Of a stretch of 54,985 bases of DNA, positions 9,209-17,194 are shown piece by piece (position 1 is the stretch's first letter; every line of letters starts with the position of its first letter). The stretch comes from Amycolatopsis circi (GTDB taxonomy: Bacteria > Actinomycetota > Actinomycetes > Mycobacteriales > Pseudonocardiaceae), in NCBI RefSeq assembly GCF_003385235.1, contig NZ_PQIA01000056.1, positions 1 to 54,985 of the forward strand, in the 5' to 3' direction. Under the pieces are notes generated by a model that ran no database searches, was not told where the DNA came from, and saw only the letters and a list, made by a program, of their open reading frames with translations. Made by a program: the position numbers and the translations under genes.

Positions 9209-9841
9209 ATGAAGCCACTCCCGCTCCCCCTCCGGGTCGCCGCGGGCCTCGCCGTCACCACCGCCGAGCGGGTTCGTGAGCTCCCGAAGCAGCTCACCGG
9301 CCTGCCGGTCACCGTCGTGAGCCAGGTACTGCAGCTGTCCATGCGCGTCCAGCAGCAGGTCACCGAGCTGGCCATCAAGGGCGACGACGCGCTGTCGATG
9401 CTGCGTCCCGTCGAGGACACGCCCAGCTGGGCCACGTTCGACGAGGACGCCGAGCCCGAATTCGCCCCGTCCCGGCCCACGCTCGTACCGGTCGACGACC
9501 TGCCCGAGCCGCGCACCAACGGCCACCGCACGCAGCCGCCCGACCTCGCAGCGGAAGCCATCGACGATCCGTGGGTCGAGGAGACCCGCGCGCTCGCCGA
9601 GGAGCACTCCGAGGGCGAGAACGACAGCTCCGGCCCCGCTGGGCTGGGCAACTACGACGAGCTGACGCTGCCGCAGCTGCGCGCCCGGCTGCGCCGGTTG
9701 ACCGTGCCGCAGCTGGAAGAGCTGCTGGAGTACGAGAAGGCCCACGCCGACCGCGCTTCGTTCGTCGGTATGCTCGCGCGGCGGATCGGCAACGCCCGCA
9801 AGGCCGAGGAACAGCCGGGCGACCCCGCGGAAGGCCAGTGA
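9209..9841 (+). CDS. Lipid-droplet-associated family protein
   Basis: The 210-aa product begins with a basic, amphipathic N-terminal half (about residues 1-75: PLPLPLRVAAGLAVTTAERVRELPKQL). An acidic Pro/Asp linker follows, then a C-terminal helical module (YDELTLPQLRARLRRLTVPQLEELLEYEKAHADR) of a type also seen in other actinobacterial proteins. It resembles the conserved gene between lytB2 and xseA in mycobacteria (Rv1109c, from memory), annotated as lipid-droplet-associated. Its stop overlaps the xseA start (GTGA), so it heads this operon. An in-frame ATG at 9191 is an alternative start. Confidence 0.8.
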   Translation: MKPLPLPLRVAAGLAVTTAERVRELPKQLTGLPVTVVSQVLQLSMRVQQQVTELAIKGDDALSMLRPVEDTPSWATFDEDAEPEFAPSRPTLVPVDDLPEPRTNGHRTQPPDLAAEAIDDPWVEETRALAEEHSEGENDSSGPAGLGNYDELTLPQLRARLRRLTVPQLEELLEYEKAHADRASFVGMLARRIGNARKAEEQPGDPAEGQ

Positions 9842-11103
9842 GCAACGACCCCGCCACCAGCGCGGAGAACCCCTGGCCGGTCCGCACCGTCGCGCGCAAG
9901 ATCGGCGACTGGGTCCACCGGCTCGGCGACGTCTGGGTCGAAGGCCAGGTCACGCAGATGAACGCGCGGCCCGGCACGCAGACCGCGTTCCTGACCCTGC
10001 GCGACCCGTCCGCGGACGTCTCGATGTCCGTCACCTGTCCGATGTGGCTGGTGCGCGAACTGCCGACGCCGCTGCGCGAAGGCGACCGAGTGGTCATCCA
10101 CGCGAAGCCGTCGTTCTTCTTCGGCCGCGGCACGCTGAGCCTGCGTGCGGACCAGATCCGCGCGGTCGGCATCGGCGAACTGCTCGCGCGGATCGAACGG
10201 CTGCGCAAACTGCTGGCCGCCGAAGGCATGTTCGCCCGCGAACGGAAGCGGCCGATTCCCTTTCTGCCCAAGGGAATCGGACTGATCACCGGACGCGCGT
10301 CGGCGGCCGAGCGGGACGTGCTGGCGAACGCGCAAGCACGCTGGCCGCACGTCTTGTTCAAGGTGCTGAACACCGCCGTGCAGGGCACGCAAGCCGTGCC
10401 GCAGATCCTCCGCGCACTGTCCATTTTGGACAAAGACCCGGACGTCGACGTGATCGTCATCGCCCGCGGCGGCGGCAGCGTCGAGGACCTGCTGCCGTTC
10501 TCCGACGAAGCGCTGTGCCGGGCCGTCGCGGCCGCGGGCACGCCGATCGTCAGCGCCATCGGGCACGAGCCGGACACTCCCCTGCTCGACCACGTCGCCG
10601 ACCTGCGCTGTTCCACCCCGACCGACGCGAGCAAGCGCATCGTGCCGGACGTCCGAGAGGAGACCGCGCGGGTGCGGCAGATGCGCGACCGCGGCCGTCG
10701 CGCGCTGCACGGCTGGGTCGACCGGGAGACGCGGCTGCTGACCCAGCTGCGCAGCCGTCCGTCGCTGGCCGATCCGCTGGGTCCGATCGAACGCCGCCTC
10801 AGCGACGTCGAGATGCACCGCGAACGCGGCCGTCGCGCGATGCTCGGCCTGCTCGCCAAGGACCAGGCCGAGGTCGCGAACGCACGGGGCAAGCTGGCCG
10901 CGCTCGGCCCGGCGGCCACGATGGCGCGCGGATACGCCGTCGTCCAGTTCACTGATTCCGCAGGCAACCTCCACGTGCTCCGCTCCGTCTCCCAGATCGA
11001 GGACGGAGCGCAGCTGCGCGTACGGGTCGCCGACGGGGCGGTCCAAGCGGTGGCCGAATCCGTCGAGCCGACGACACCCGTACCGGAAGGAGACCGGCCG
11101 TGA
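9838..11103 (+). CDS. xseA: Exodeoxyribonuclease VII large subunit
   Basis: XseA is the catalytic large subunit of exonuclease VII, which degrades single-stranded DNA. The 421-aa protein has an N-terminal OB-fold (about residues 10-110: VWVEGQV, FLTLRDPS). The catalytic domain follows with GLITGRASAAERD, VIARGGGSVEDLLPF and ISAIGHEPDTPLLD-like motifs, then coiled coil. The C-terminal motif LGPAATMARGYAVV is typical. The GTG at 9838 overlaps the previous stop by 4 bp. Its own stop overlaps the next gene's start in the same way. Confidence 0.96.
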   Translation: MSNDPATSAENPWPVRTVARKIGDWVHRLGDVWVEGQVTQMNARPGTQTAFLTLRDPSADVSMSVTCPMWLVRELPTPLREGDRVVIHAKPSFFFGRGTLSLRADQIRAVGIGELLARIERLRKLLAAEGMFARERKRPIPFLPKGIGLITGRASAAERDVLANAQARWPHVLFKVLNTAVQGTQAVPQILRALSILDKDPDVDVIVIARGGGSVEDLLPFSDEALCRAVAAAGTPIVSAIGHEPDTPLLDHVADLRCSTPTDASKRIVPDVREETARVRQMRDRGRRALHGWVDRETRLLTQLRSRPSLADPLGPIERRLSDVEMHRERGRRAMLGLLAKDQAEVANARGKLAALGPAATMARGYAVVQFTDSAGNLHVLRSVSQIEDGAQLRVRVADGAVQAVAESVEPTTPVPEGDRP

Positions 11104-11567
11104 TGCACCGGGCCCCGGCGTTCCTCCCGCTCACGGTGGACGCCGCCGCCCGGCTCAACGCCGGTCTCCTGCTGCGGCAGGCTCTGGTCACCGACCGCGC
11201 GGCCGACGAGTGCTGGACGGCTCTGCTCGCCGGCTGCGGCACCGCGGCTCGACGCGGCCTTGCTCCGCAGCTCAGGCGGCTGTCCGAGGCGACGTCCGAG
11301 CACGTCGGCGTCCGGTGGTGGTTCGCCGAAGGAACCGGGCAGCGGCGGCGGGTGGCGAGCGCGCAGGAGAACCTCGAGGACGCCATCGCGGACGGGGACG
11401 GGCAGGAGTTCGCGCTGGCATTCGTCGGGTACGACCACGCGATGGCCAGCGCGGTGGTCGCTTGCCCGCAGCGGGCTCGCCACAGCATCCCCGGACAGCT
11501 TGGAACCGCCGCCGGACGCGGTAGTCTGCGCCAACAGCCCCGTGCACCACAAGGTCGGAGAACGTGA
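11100..11567 (+). CDS. Conserved hypothetical protein between xseA and xseB
   Basis: I do not recognise a named family for this 155-aa product. It is mostly helical and soluble-looking, with a Trp-containing VRWWFAEGTG segment in the middle and a basic C-terminal tail. Its start (GTG 11100, or ATG 11103) overlaps the xseA stop, and its stop overlaps the xseB GTG. It is therefore translationally coupled between the two exonuclease VII subunits. That placement hints at a role linked to exonuclease VII, but nothing in the sequence shows one. Confidence 0.75.
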   Translation: MMHRAPAFLPLTVDAAARLNAGLLLRQALVTDRAADECWTALLAGCGTAARRGLAPQLRRLSEATSEHVGVRWWFAEGTGQRRRVASAQENLEDAIADGDGQEFALAFVGYDHAMASAVVACPQRARHSIPGQLGTAAGRGSLRQQPRAPQGRRT

Positions 11568-11788
11568 GCGAAGCAGACACCGCCGGACTCGGTTACGAAC
11601 AGGCCCGCGATCAGCTCGTCGAGGTCGTGAAGGAACTGGAAGCCGGCGGGCTTTCCCTGGAGCAGTCGCTCGAGCTGTGGGAAAAGGGCGAGCAGCTCGC
11701 CAAGGTGTGCGAACGGCATCTGGAAGGCGCCCGCGAGCGGATCGAGGCCGCGCTGGCCTCGGTGGAGACCGACGACGACACAGAGTGA
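11564..11788 (+). CDS. xseB: Exodeoxyribonuclease VII small subunit
   Basis: XseB is the small helical subunit that binds the XseA coiled coil. The 74-aa product has the family signature: LGYEQARDQLVEVVKELEAGGLSLEQSLELWEKGEQLAKVCERHL is recognisable by its ELE-x-G-x-x-SLEQSL-x-LWE-x-G pattern. Length is typical. It starts at a GTG overlapping the upstream stop. Confidence 0.95.
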   Translation: MSEADTAGLGYEQARDQLVEVVKELEAGGLSLEQSLELWEKGEQLAKVCERHLEGARERIEAALASVETDDDTE

Positions 11789-11877
11789 CGTGCACCATGC
11801 GTTGCTGAATCGGTCAGGTGGTCTAGGGATCTGACAGACTGGGCACCCGCTGACGAACCGTGTTCCGGGAGGCCACC

Positions 11878-12936
11878 ATGACCACCGCCAGTGACCGCAG
11901 CCGACGCGAAGCGCCTGATCGCAACCTCGCCATGGAACTGGTGCGGGTGACCGAGGCAGCCGCGATGGCGGCCGGCCGCTGGGTCGGGCGAGGCGACAAG
12001 ATCGGCGGCGACGGGGCTGCCGTCGACGCGATGCGCCAGCTCGTCTCCACCGTCTCGATGCGCGGCGTCGTCGTCATCGGCGAGGGCGAGAAGGACGAAG
12101 CGCCGATGCTGTTCAACGGCGAAGAAGTCGGCAACGGAGACGGCCCGGACTGCGACGTCGCGGTCGACCCGGTCGACGGCACCACGCTCATGGCGAAGGG
12201 CATGCCGAACGCGCTGGCCGTGCTCGCCGTCGCCGAGCGCGGCGCGATGTTCGACCCGTCCGCGGTGTTCTACATGGAGAAGCTGGCCGTCGGCCCGGAC
12301 GCGGCGGGCAAGGTGGACCTCTCCGCCCCGGTCGCGGAGAACATCCGGCGGGTGGCGAAGGCGAAGAACTCCAGCGTCAGCGACGTGACGGTCTGCATCC
12401 TCGACCGGCCGCGGCACGAGCAGCTGATCAAGGAGGTCCGCGAGGCGGGCGCCCGGATCCGGTTCATCTCGGACGGCGACGTCGCGGGCGCGATCGCCGC
12501 GGCCCGGCCGACCACCGGCGTCGACATGCTGCTCGGCATCGGCGGCACGCCCGAGGGCATCATCGCCGCGTGCGCGATGAAGTGCCTCGGCGGCGAACTG
12601 CAGGGCCGGCTGTGGCCGAAGGACGACGCGGAGCGCGAGAAGGCGCTCGCCGCCGGCCACGACCTCGACCGGATCCTGCTCAACGACGACCTGGTCACCG
12701 GCGACAACGTGTTCTTCTGCGCGACCGGCGTCACCGACGGCGACCTGCTGCGCGGCGTCCACTATCGGGCGGGAGGCGCGACGACGCAGTCGATCGTCAT
12801 GCGGTCCAAGTCCGGGACGGTCAGAATGATCGACGGCTACCACCGGCTCGAGAAGCTGCGGGCGTACTCGTCCGTCAACTTCGACGGCAATCTCGACCTC
12901 GACGAGGACGAGCGCGCGGTGCCTCCGCTTCCCTGA
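11878..12936 (+). CDS. glpX: Class II fructose-1,6-bisphosphatase GlpX
   Basis: GlpX hydrolyses fructose-1,6-bisphosphate to fructose-6-phosphate in gluconeogenesis and is the only such enzyme in many actinobacteria. The 352-aa product shows GEGEKDEAPML and the metal-binding DPVDGTT motif near residue 100, and GIGGTPEG further on. I chose the ATG at 11878, preceded by GGGAGG, over an in-frame GTG at 11860. It follows xseB by 89 bp and probably has its own promoter. In mycobacteria it is adjacent to fumarase, as is nearly the case here. Confidence 0.96.
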   Translation: MTTASDRSRREAPDRNLAMELVRVTEAAAMAAGRWVGRGDKIGGDGAAVDAMRQLVSTVSMRGVVVIGEGEKDEAPMLFNGEEVGNGDGPDCDVAVDPVDGTTLMAKGMPNALAVLAVAERGAMFDPSAVFYMEKLAVGPDAAGKVDLSAPVAENIRRVAKAKNSSVSDVTVCILDRPRHEQLIKEVREAGARIRFISDGDVAGAIAAARPTTGVDMLLGIGGTPEGIIAACAMKCLGGELQGRLWPKDDAEREKALAAGHDLDRILLNDDLVTGDNVFFCATGVTDGDLLRGVHYRAGGATTQSIVMRSKSGTVRMIDGYHRLEKLRAYSSVNFDGNLDLDEDERAVPPLP

Positions 12937-12955
12937 TCTGCCAAGGAGTTTCCCG

Positions 12956-13708
12956 GTGTCGAAACGGCTGTTCGCGCTGGCGTTGACCGTCCTGGCCGGG
13001 GTCGCGCTCGACACCGGGAACTCAACGGCGACGCCTTCGATCGTCGGCGGCACCGACGCGGACCAGCCGTACCCGTTCGCGGTGTCCCTGCACACCTCGG
13101 GCGGCGCGCTGTTCTGCGGCGGTTCGCTGATCACGCCGACCTGGGTGGTCACCGCGGCGCACTGCCTGTCCGCGAAGGACCCGGCGACGATCGGGCTGCG
13201 CGTCGGCAGCAACGACGCGGACGAGGGCGGGGAAACGCCGAAAGCGGCGGAATTCGTGCTGCACCCGCATTTCAACGCCGAAACGCAAACCGGCGACCTC
13301 GGCCTGATCCGGCTGACCGCGCCGGTAAAGGCCACGCCGATCGCCATCGGCGGTTCGGCCGCACCGGGCACGGCGGTCCGGGTAATCGGCTGGGGCCAGA
13401 CGTGCGCGACCCCGAATTGCGGCCCGGTCGCGAAGTCGTTGCGCCAGCTCGACACGCACCTGGTGCCGGGCGCGAAATGCACGGCGACGTTCGACGGAAC
13501 GTCCGAACTGTGCACGGAAAGCCCAGGCGGATCCAGTTCGTGCTACGGCGATTCCGGAGGTCCGGAACTGATCCGCGACGGCGACCGGTGGGTGCTGGCC
13601 GGGATGGTCAGCCGTCCGGGCAACCGGTCGTCGACGTGCGGAACGGCCCCGTCGATCGCGACCTCGGCGGTGGCGTACCAGCCTTGGCTGGCGGAGAAAA
13701 CCGGCTGA
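12956..13708 (+). CDS. Secreted trypsin-like serine protease (S1)
   Basis: This 250-aa preproenzyme has a short hydrophobic N-terminal signal (about residues 4-20) and a brief propeptide. The IVGG activation site is at 29-32. The catalytic triad is His69 (TAAHC), Asp114 (GDLGLIRL) and Ser200 (GDSGGPEL). Pairs of cysteines around the His and Ser loops fit disulfides of an extracellular chymotrypsin fold. The GTG at 12956 has AAGGAG upstream. It lies 19 bp after glpX, so it may be cotranscribed. It is convergent with, and 1 bp from, the flavoprotein gene that follows. It has no counterpart in the mycobacterial gene order I recall. Confidence 0.93.
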   Translation: MSKRLFALALTVLAGVALDTGNSTATPSIVGGTDADQPYPFAVSLHTSGGALFCGGSLITPTWVVTAAHCLSAKDPATIGLRVGSNDADEGGETPKAAEFVLHPHFNAETQTGDLGLIRLTAPVKATPIAIGGSAAPGTAVRVIGWGQTCATPNCGPVAKSLRQLDTHLVPGAKCTATFDGTSELCTESPGGSSSCYGDSGGPELIRDGDRWVLAGMVSRPGNRSSTCGTAPSIATSAVAYQPWLAEKTG

Positions 13709-13709
13709 T

Positions 13710-14681
13710 TCACTCGACGTTGCTCGAATGTCCCGGGAACAAATGGGCCTCCGGATTCAACGCCACCGCGATATTGTTCACCGCCGTAGCCGCCTCGCCG
13801 AATCCGGTCGCGATCAGCTTCACTTTCCCCGGATACGCCGCCACATCCCCCGCCGCATAAACGCGCGGCCGGGCAGTAGCCATCGTCGAGTCCACCGAAA
13901 TCGCGCGATGATCGATTTCCAAACCCCAGCTCTCGATCGGTCCCAAATCCGCGGTGAACCCCAACGCCGCGACCACCGCGTCCGCGCGCAGTTGTTCTTC
14001 CGCCCCGCCCTTCACCGTCACATCGACCGCTGTCAGTGAACCGTCCGGGGCCTCGACAAACCGGGACACCTCCGCATCGGTCACCAACCGCACGCCCAGC
14101 TCCTGCACCTGCCGCACGATCGACTGCGCGGCCCGGAACTTCGCGCGGCGGTGCACGAGCGTCACGCTCGCCGCGACCGGATGCAGCGCCAGGCACCAGT
14201 CGAACGCCGAATCCCCGCCGCCGACCACGACCACGTGCTGGCCCTCGTGAGCCGCGAGCGACGGCACGAAATGGACCATCCCCCGGCCGAGCCAGCCGTC
14301 TCCGGCGGGCAGCGGGCGCGGGGTGAACTCGCCGATGCCCGCGGTGATCAGGACCGCGCCCGCGCGCAGCACGTCGCCGCCGTCGAGGGTCAGTTCCAGG
14401 CCACCCTCGACGCTCTCCAGCTTCTCCGCTTTGCGGCCGAGCAGGTAGTCCGGCTTCCACGGCGCGACCTGGTCCACCAGTCCCTGCACGAGATCCCGGC
14501 CGCGGACCGCGGCGAACCCGCCGACGTCGTAGATCATCTTCTCCGGATACATCGCGGTGACCTGGCCGCCCGGTTCGGGCAGCGAATCGACGACGGCCAT
14601 CGAGAGGCCGCGGAATCCCGCGTAGTAGGCGGCGAAGAGGCCGGTGGGACCGGCTCCGATGACGACGAGGTCGTAATCCAT
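13710..14681 (-). CDS. Thioredoxin-reductase-like ferredoxin/flavodoxin-NADP reductase
   Basis: The 323-aa flavoprotein has an N-terminal FAD-binding Rossmann motif (VVIGAGPTGLFAAYYAG) and a second nucleotide-binding motif (VVVVGGGDSAFDWCLAL) near residue 160 for NADPH. A C-terminal FAD motif (RVYAAGDVAAYPGKVKLIATGFGEA) is also present. The redox CxxC of true thioredoxin reductase is absent. This fits the type 2 ferredoxin-NADP reductase family, which passes electrons between NADPH and ferredoxin or flavodoxin. The ATG at 14681 starts MDYDLVVIG. It diverges from fumC. Confidence 0.9.
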   Translation of the reverse strand: MDYDLVVIGAGPTGLFAAYYAGFRGLSMAVVDSLPEPGGQVTAMYPEKMIYDVGGFAAVRGRDLVQGLVDQVAPWKPDYLLGRKAEKLESVEGGLELTLDGGDVLRAGAVLITAGIGEFTPRPLPAGDGWLGRGMVHFVPSLAAHEGQHVVVVGGGDSAFDWCLALHPVAASVTLVHRRAKFRAAQSIVRQVQELGVRLVTDAEVSRFVEAPDGSLTAVDVTVKGGAEEQLRADAVVAALGFTADLGPIESWGLEIDHRAISVDSTMATARPRVYAAGDVAAYPGKVKLIATGFGEAATAVNNIAVALNPEAHLFPGHSSNVE

Positions 14682-14793
14682 GAGGCTCGCTCCATGCCCG
14701 TGGTGGGGTGCGGTGATCGAGAACACAACCGAGCTTACCGAGGTGGGCGACAACACCCGGCCGGTTGCGCGAAACGGGGCCAGAATCGGGGGT

Positions 14794-16191
14794 ATGGCTG
14801 AACAGGAATACCGGATCGAACACGACACGATGGGTGAGGTCCGCGTCCCGGTCGACGCGCTCTACCGCGCGCAGACGCAGCGTGCCGTCGAGAACTTCCC
14901 CATCTCCGGCCGCGGTCTCGAGCGCGCCCAGATCCGCGCGCTGGGCCTGTTGAAGGCCGCCGCCGCCCGTGTGAACGCGCGGCTTGGCGTCCTGGACGCC
15001 GACGTCGCCGACGCGATCGCGAAGGCCGCCGACGAGGTCGCCGAGGGCACGCACGACGAGCACTTCCCGATCGACGTCTTCCAGACCGGTTCGGGCACGT
15101 CGTCCAACATGAACGCGAACGAGGTCATCGCGACGCTGGCCACCCGCGCGCTCGGCCGCGACGTGCACCCGAACGACCACGTCAACGCGTCGCAGTCGTC
15201 CAATGACACCTTCCCGACGACGATCCACGTCGCCGCTACCGAGGCCGTCCTCACCGACGTCGTCCCGGCGCTGGAGCACCTCGCCGGCGCGATCGAGGCG
15301 CGCGCCGAGGAGTGGAACGACGTCGTGAAGTCCGGCCGCACGCACCTGATGGACGCCGTGCCGATCACGCTCGGCCAGGAGGCAGGCGCGTGGGCCGCGC
15401 AGATCCGGTTCGGCATCGAACGGCTGCAATCCGGCCTGCCGCGGCTGGGCGAACTGCCGATCGGCGGCACCGCGGTCGGCTCCGGCCTGAACGCGCCGGA
15501 CGGCTTCGGCGCGGCGGTCTCGGCCGAATTGGCGCAACTCACCGGGTTGCCGCTCACCGAGGCACGCAACCACTTCGAGGCGCAGGCGACCCAGGACAGC
15601 GTGGTCGAGACCTCCGGGCACCTGCGCACGGTCGCGGTGTCGCTGAACAAGATCGCGAACGACCTGCGCTGGCTCGGTTCCGGACCGCGCACCGGGCTGG
15701 CCGAGCTGGCGCTGCCGGACCTGCAGCCGGGTTCGTCGATCATGCCGGGCAAGGTCAACCCGGTCATTCCGGAGGCGACGCTGCAGGTCGTCGCGCAGGT
15801 CGTCGGCAACGACGCGGCGGTCGCGTTCGCCGGTGCGGCGGGCAACTTCCAGCTCAATGTGAACCTGCCGGTGATCGCGCGCAACGTGCTCGAATCGGCG
15901 CGACTGCTCGCGGCCGTCTCGCGGCTGTTGGCGGACAAGGTGTTCGCCGGGGTCACCGCGAACGTCGAACGTACGCGGCAGTACGCCGAGGGTTCGCCGT
16001 CGATCGTCACGCCGCTCAACAAGTACATCGGCTACGAGGAAGCGGCCGCGGTGGCGAAGCAGGCGCTCAAGGAGCTGAAGACGATCCGCGAGGTCGTGCT
16101 GGAGCGCGGGTACGTCCGCGACGGCAAGCTCACCGAAGCGCAGCTGGACGAGGCCCTCGACGTACTGCGGATGGCGCGCGGCGGCAAGTAG
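14794..16191 (+). CDS. fumC: Class II fumarate hydratase
   Basis: This enzyme interconverts fumarate and malate in the TCA cycle. The 465-aa protein carries the superfamily signature GSSIMPGKVNP. It also has FQTGSGTSSNMNANEV near residue 100, NDHVNASQSSNDTFPT and the catalytic-site segment SGRTHLMDAVP. Length is normal for FumC. The ATG at 14794 begins MAEQEYRIEHDTMGEV, the usual class II N-terminus. It ends just before a large perfect palindrome that can act as terminator. Confidence 0.97.
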   Translation: MAEQEYRIEHDTMGEVRVPVDALYRAQTQRAVENFPISGRGLERAQIRALGLLKAAAARVNARLGVLDADVADAIAKAADEVAEGTHDEHFPIDVFQTGSGTSSNMNANEVIATLATRALGRDVHPNDHVNASQSSNDTFPTTIHVAATEAVLTDVVPALEHLAGAIEARAEEWNDVVKSGRTHLMDAVPITLGQEAGAWAAQIRFGIERLQSGLPRLGELPIGGTAVGSGLNAPDGFGAAVSAELAQLTGLPLTEARNHFEAQATQDSVVETSGHLRTVAVSLNKIANDLRWLGSGPRTGLAELALPDLQPGSSIMPGKVNPVIPEATLQVVAQVVGNDAAVAFAGAAGNFQLNVNLPVIARNVLESARLLAAVSRLLADKVFAGVTANVERTRQYAEGSPSIVTPLNKYIGYEEAAAVAKQALKELKTIREVVLERGYVRDGKLTEAQLDEALDVLRMARGGK

Positions 16192-17106
16192 TCAGTGGTC
16201 CGTGAAGGACTCCTTGAGGGAATCAGATTCCCTCAAGGAGTCCTTCACGGACCTTTTCGGGCGCAGTCCACATGCGACTCCAGCGGCCACCAGGGTGACG
16301 CCAGCCAGGTCCTTTAGCTCGAACTGTTGCGCGCCCATCAACACCGCCACCGTCAGCCCGGCGACCGGCATCAACCCGATCAGGACGCCCGCCCGGTCCG
16401 CGCCGAGTCCGACGACGCAGCTGTACCAGAGCACGAAAGCCACCGCGGTCACCAGGACTGCCAGCACCAGCAACGCGACGAGTTCGCGCTCGTTCGGCCA
16501 CCGCCAGGCCCCAGCCGGATCGACCACCGTCCCCACCACGGAACCGGCTGCGGCAGCGGTGAAACAGCTCCACGTCGAGGTCGCCAACGGTCCGAGTCTG
16601 CGCAGCAATCCCACCGCGAGCAGGGTGAACGACGCTTCGCACAGCATCGCCAGCGCGGCCAGCAACAACCCGGGCGCGGAAGCGGATCCGCCGCCGGACA
16701 GCACCACGATGCCGAGCCCGGCGAGTACCGCCCCGGCGACCGGAGCGGCGGACGGACGGCGACCGTCGAGCATCGGCGCGAGCAGCGCGAGCACGAGCGG
16801 GCTGGCCCCGAGAAACGCCGCTACCGCACTGGGTTCCGCATAGCGCTGCGCCAGCAGAAGACAGGCCTGGAACCCGATCATCCCGGTCGCGGCGAGGCCG
16901 AGCAGGGTCGGCAGGTCGCGGAGTTTCGGCCGCGGCAGCGGGCTGCGGGTGACCTTCGCCCAACCCAGCAGCAGAAGACCGCCCAGCGCGTACCGCAACG
17001 CCTGCCCGGTGATCACCGGATATCCGTCCAGCATGCCGGTGACCGGCACCGATCCCCCGACCAGCACCGCGCCGGCCACCCCTGAAAGCACCATCGACCG
17101 TTTCAC
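16192..17106 (-). CDS. EamA/DMT-family transporter
   Basis: The 304-aa product has about ten hydrophobic helices in two EamA repeats, typical of drug/metabolite or amino-acid exporters. Residues up to GLRPK look like a normal end for the family. The following SVKDSLRESDSLKESFTDH tail is encoded entirely by the 28-bp-arm palindrome, so it is an acquired extension. The GTG at 17106 gives MKRSMVLSG, and an ATG at 17094 is possible. It diverges from a MocR-type regulator, which probably controls it through the sites at 17127-17175. The substrate is unknown, though an amine, amino acid or vitamin B6-like compound would fit the regulator type. Confidence 0.88.
   Translation of the reverse strand: MKRSMVLSGVAGAVLVGGSVPVTGMLDGYPVITGQALRYALGGLLLLGWAKVTRSPLPRPKLRDLPTLLGLAATGMIGFQACLLLAQRYAEPSAVAAFLGASPLVLALLAPMLDGRRPSAAPVAGAVLAGLGIVVLSGGGSASAPGLLLAALAMLCEASFTLLAVGLLRRLGPLATSTWSCFTAAAAGSVVGTVVDPAGAWRWPNERELVALLVLAVLVTAVAFVLWYSCVVGLGADRAGVLIGLMPVAGLTVAVLMGAQQFELKDLAGVTLVAAGVACGLRPKRSVKDSLRESDSLKESFTDH
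16197..16253. repeat. Perfect 28-bp-arm palindrome at fumC 3' end
   Basis: Arms at 16197-16224 and 16226-16253 are perfectly complementary around a single A. The arm core reads GTGAAGGACTCCTTGAGGG. TTTT follows on the plus strand, so it can end fumC transcription. It also encodes the last 19 or so residues of the convergent EamA gene. I recall similar palindromes scattered in Amycolatopsis genomes, which would make this a mobile or amplified palindromic element. Confidence 0.85.
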
Positions 17107-17126
17107 ACCGCTCAGTCTTCAGCGGA

Positions 17127-17175
17127 GAGTGGTCTATTCAGAAGGACCACTCAACACTGGCCTAACTGGACCACT
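17127..17175. promoter_or_regulatory. Probable MocR operator between EamA exporter and regulator
   Basis: GAGTGGTC (17127-17134) and its exact reverse complement GACCACTC (17145-17152) are separated by 10 bp. Next come two direct repeats, ACTGGCCTA (17156-17164) and ACTGGACCA (17165-17173). Direct CTGGAC-type repeats are known for MocR proteins such as TauR. The set lies upstream of both divergent genes. Confidence 0.65.
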
Positions 17176-17194
17176 TCGCAGTACTGTCGTGGTC

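Noticed and set aside
9375..11798. 807-codon open frame antisense to xseA and neighbours
   Set aside because: It is Arg/Ser/Pro-rich and runs opposite to clearly coding xseA. Long antisense frames are usual in high-GC DNA. The same applies to long antisense frames under the PstS-like gene (18308-20341) and the ligase (20447-22714).
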